Assembly (NCBI GenBank): GCA_002373325.1
Contig: DFKI01000075.1
Location: 1-6,781 of the forward strand
DNA from: Treponema sp. UBA3649
GTDB lineage: Bacteria; Spirochaetota; Spirochaetia; Treponematales; Treponemataceae
Direction of reading: 5' to 3'
Length of the DNA stretch: 6,781 nucleotides
This document shows positions 6,256-6,781 of this stretch, piece after piece. Position 1 is the first letter of the stretch, and each line of letters begins with the position of its first letter. Below the pieces are notes generated by a model, which was given only the letters and a program-made list of their open reading frames with translations, was not told where the DNA came from and made no database searches. The translations under genes were made by a program, and so were the position numbers.

Positions 6256-6538
6256 CTGTCATTACCCGGCGTGACCGGGTAATCCCTCCCCAAATGAAAT
6301 CCACAAAGAGATTATCGGGTCTAGCCCGATAATGACACAACAGCGTGACATCCTGTCATTACCCGGCTTGACCGGGTAATCCCTGCCCAAATGAAATTCC
6401 ACCAAGAGATTATCGGGTCTAGCCCGATAATGACACAACAGCGTGACATCCTGTCATTACCCGGCGTGACCGGGTAATCCCTCCCCAAATGAAATCTACA
6501 AAGAGATTATCGGGTCTAGCCCGATAATGACACACCAG
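6256..6538. repeat. Three tandem REP/BIME-like double-hairpin units of 97-98 bp
   Basis: Units begin at 6256, 6353 and 6451. Each carries hairpin one, arms ATTACCCGG and CCGGGTAAT (6261-6283, 6358-6380, 6456-6478), a linker of about 27 bases, and hairpin two, arms ATTATCGGG and CCCGATAAT (6311-6333, 6409-6431, 6506-6528). All hairpins have nine-base arms and five-base loops. TGTCATTA and TAATGACA bracket each unit in inverted order. Units one and three differ at about two positions; unit two has three substitutions and one added T. Hairpin arms are invariant, while changes fall in loops and linkers. The array sits between the importer cluster and the tRNA gene. Possible roles are RNA 3' end protection, partial termination or protein binding; none is shown. 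Confidence 0.88.
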
Positions 6539-6610
6539 CCCGATAATGACACACACATCCGATAATGACACACCAGCCCAATAATGACACACTAATCCGA
6601 TAAAGACGCA
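6523..6610. repeat. 19 bp tandem repeat derived from the right arm of the unit
   Basis: GATAATGAC or close variants start at 6523, 6542, 6561, 6580 and 6599, an exact 19 bp period. The first copy is the right arm of the third double-hairpin unit. The consensus is GATAATGACACACCAGCCC. Copies two and four end in ATCC in place of GCCC, and the last (6599) is degenerate. The copies lack their inverted partner arm and so cannot form the hairpin alone. Confidence 0.82.
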
Positions 6611-6628
6611 TATTTTATGGAAGAAAAA

Positions 6629-6693
6629 AAACGAAAAATTTTTTAAAATTTTTTCAAAAAGCTATTGACTAAATTTTTCGTTTGGTATATATT
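6629..6693 (+). promoter_or_regulatory. Strong sigma70-type promoter of the tRNA gene with A/T-tract upstream region
   Basis: TTGACT (6665-6670, five of six consensus bases) and TATATT (6688-6693, five of six) are separated by 17 bp. Transcription would begin near 6700, about 16 bases before the tRNA. Runs of A and T from about 6623 to 6659 lie just upstream, as in UP elements of stable RNA promoters. The same AT stretch lacks a GC stem and is not a recognisable terminator for the cluster before it. Confidence 0.75.
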
Positions 6694-6715
6694 CTAATCA
6701 TCAGCAATGATTAAT

Positions 6716-6781
6716 GCGGCAGTCATATAACGGCTCATTATCTCAGCCTTCCAAGCTGATGACGAGGGTTCGACTCCCTTC
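6716..6781 (+). tRNA. tRNA-Gly (anticodon TCC), 3' end cut by window edge
   Basis: Acceptor strand GCGGCAG (6716-6722) is followed by a short D stem ATA/TAT with GG in the loop (6733-6734). The anticodon stem is TCAGC/GCTGA (6742-6746, 6754-6758) around loop CTTCCAA, anticodon TCC at 6749-6751. The T arm is GAGGG, loop TTCGACT, then CCCTT (6764-6780). The last base, C6781, begins the 3' acceptor strand, expected to read CTGCCGC. The anticodon arm is the same as in enterobacterial tRNA-Gly(TCC). It decodes GGA and GGG. About the last 6 bases of the acceptor stem, the discriminator and any encoded CCA lie outside the window. Confidence 0.93.

Noticed and set aside
6002..6340. Minus-strand open frame starting within the repeat array
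   Set aside because: It is antisense to the amidohydrolase catalytic region and its start is built from the palindromic repeat, so it is a shadow.
6211..6610. CRISPR array
   Set aside because: Units are internally palindromic twice and abut with near-identical linkers rather than unique spacers, and no cas genes are present.

Overview
The window looks like a stretch of spirochaete chromosome, most likely Treponema or a close relative. This is inferred from gene style, a lipoprotein signal, moderate GC with AT-rich gaps, and palindromic intergenic repeats; no rRNA or marker gene fixes the taxon. It holds six protein genes, one of them cut by the left edge, a tRNA gene cut by the right edge, and an unusually ordered set of intergenic palindromic repeats.

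Positions 1-1029 (minus strand) carry most of an AzgA/PbuG-type purine permease, with its own promoter in a 249 bp divergent gap. Reading the other way from 1279 is a five-gene cluster on the plus strand: a MetN-like ABC ATPase with a C-terminal NIL domain, an SsuA/NMT1-type substrate-binding lipoprotein, an SsuB/TauB-type ATPase, an SsuC/TauC-type permease with an extended N terminus, and a compact amidohydrolase (COG2159 type). The last three genes are tightly packed (an ATGA overlap, then an 11-base gap). The first two are separated from them by 236 bp holding a large hairpin and a nested inverted-repeat element.

The simplest reading is a high-affinity importer for a small organic molecule plus a cytoplasmic metal-dependent enzyme that hydrolyses or decarboxylates it. 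The substrate is not evident. The odd point is the composition: one binding protein, one permease and two different ATPases, with no MetI-type permease for the MetN-like ATPase.

Downstream (6206-6715, about 510 bp without a gene) lies an ordered repeat array. Left-half repeat units (22-23 bp spacing) lead into three near-identical 97-98 bp double-hairpin units, which run into a right-half array with an exact 19 bp period. The gap at 3517-3598 holds one diverged copy of the same double-hairpin unit. After the array come AT tracts, a strong sigma70-type promoter and a tRNA-Gly(TCC) gene that runs off the window.
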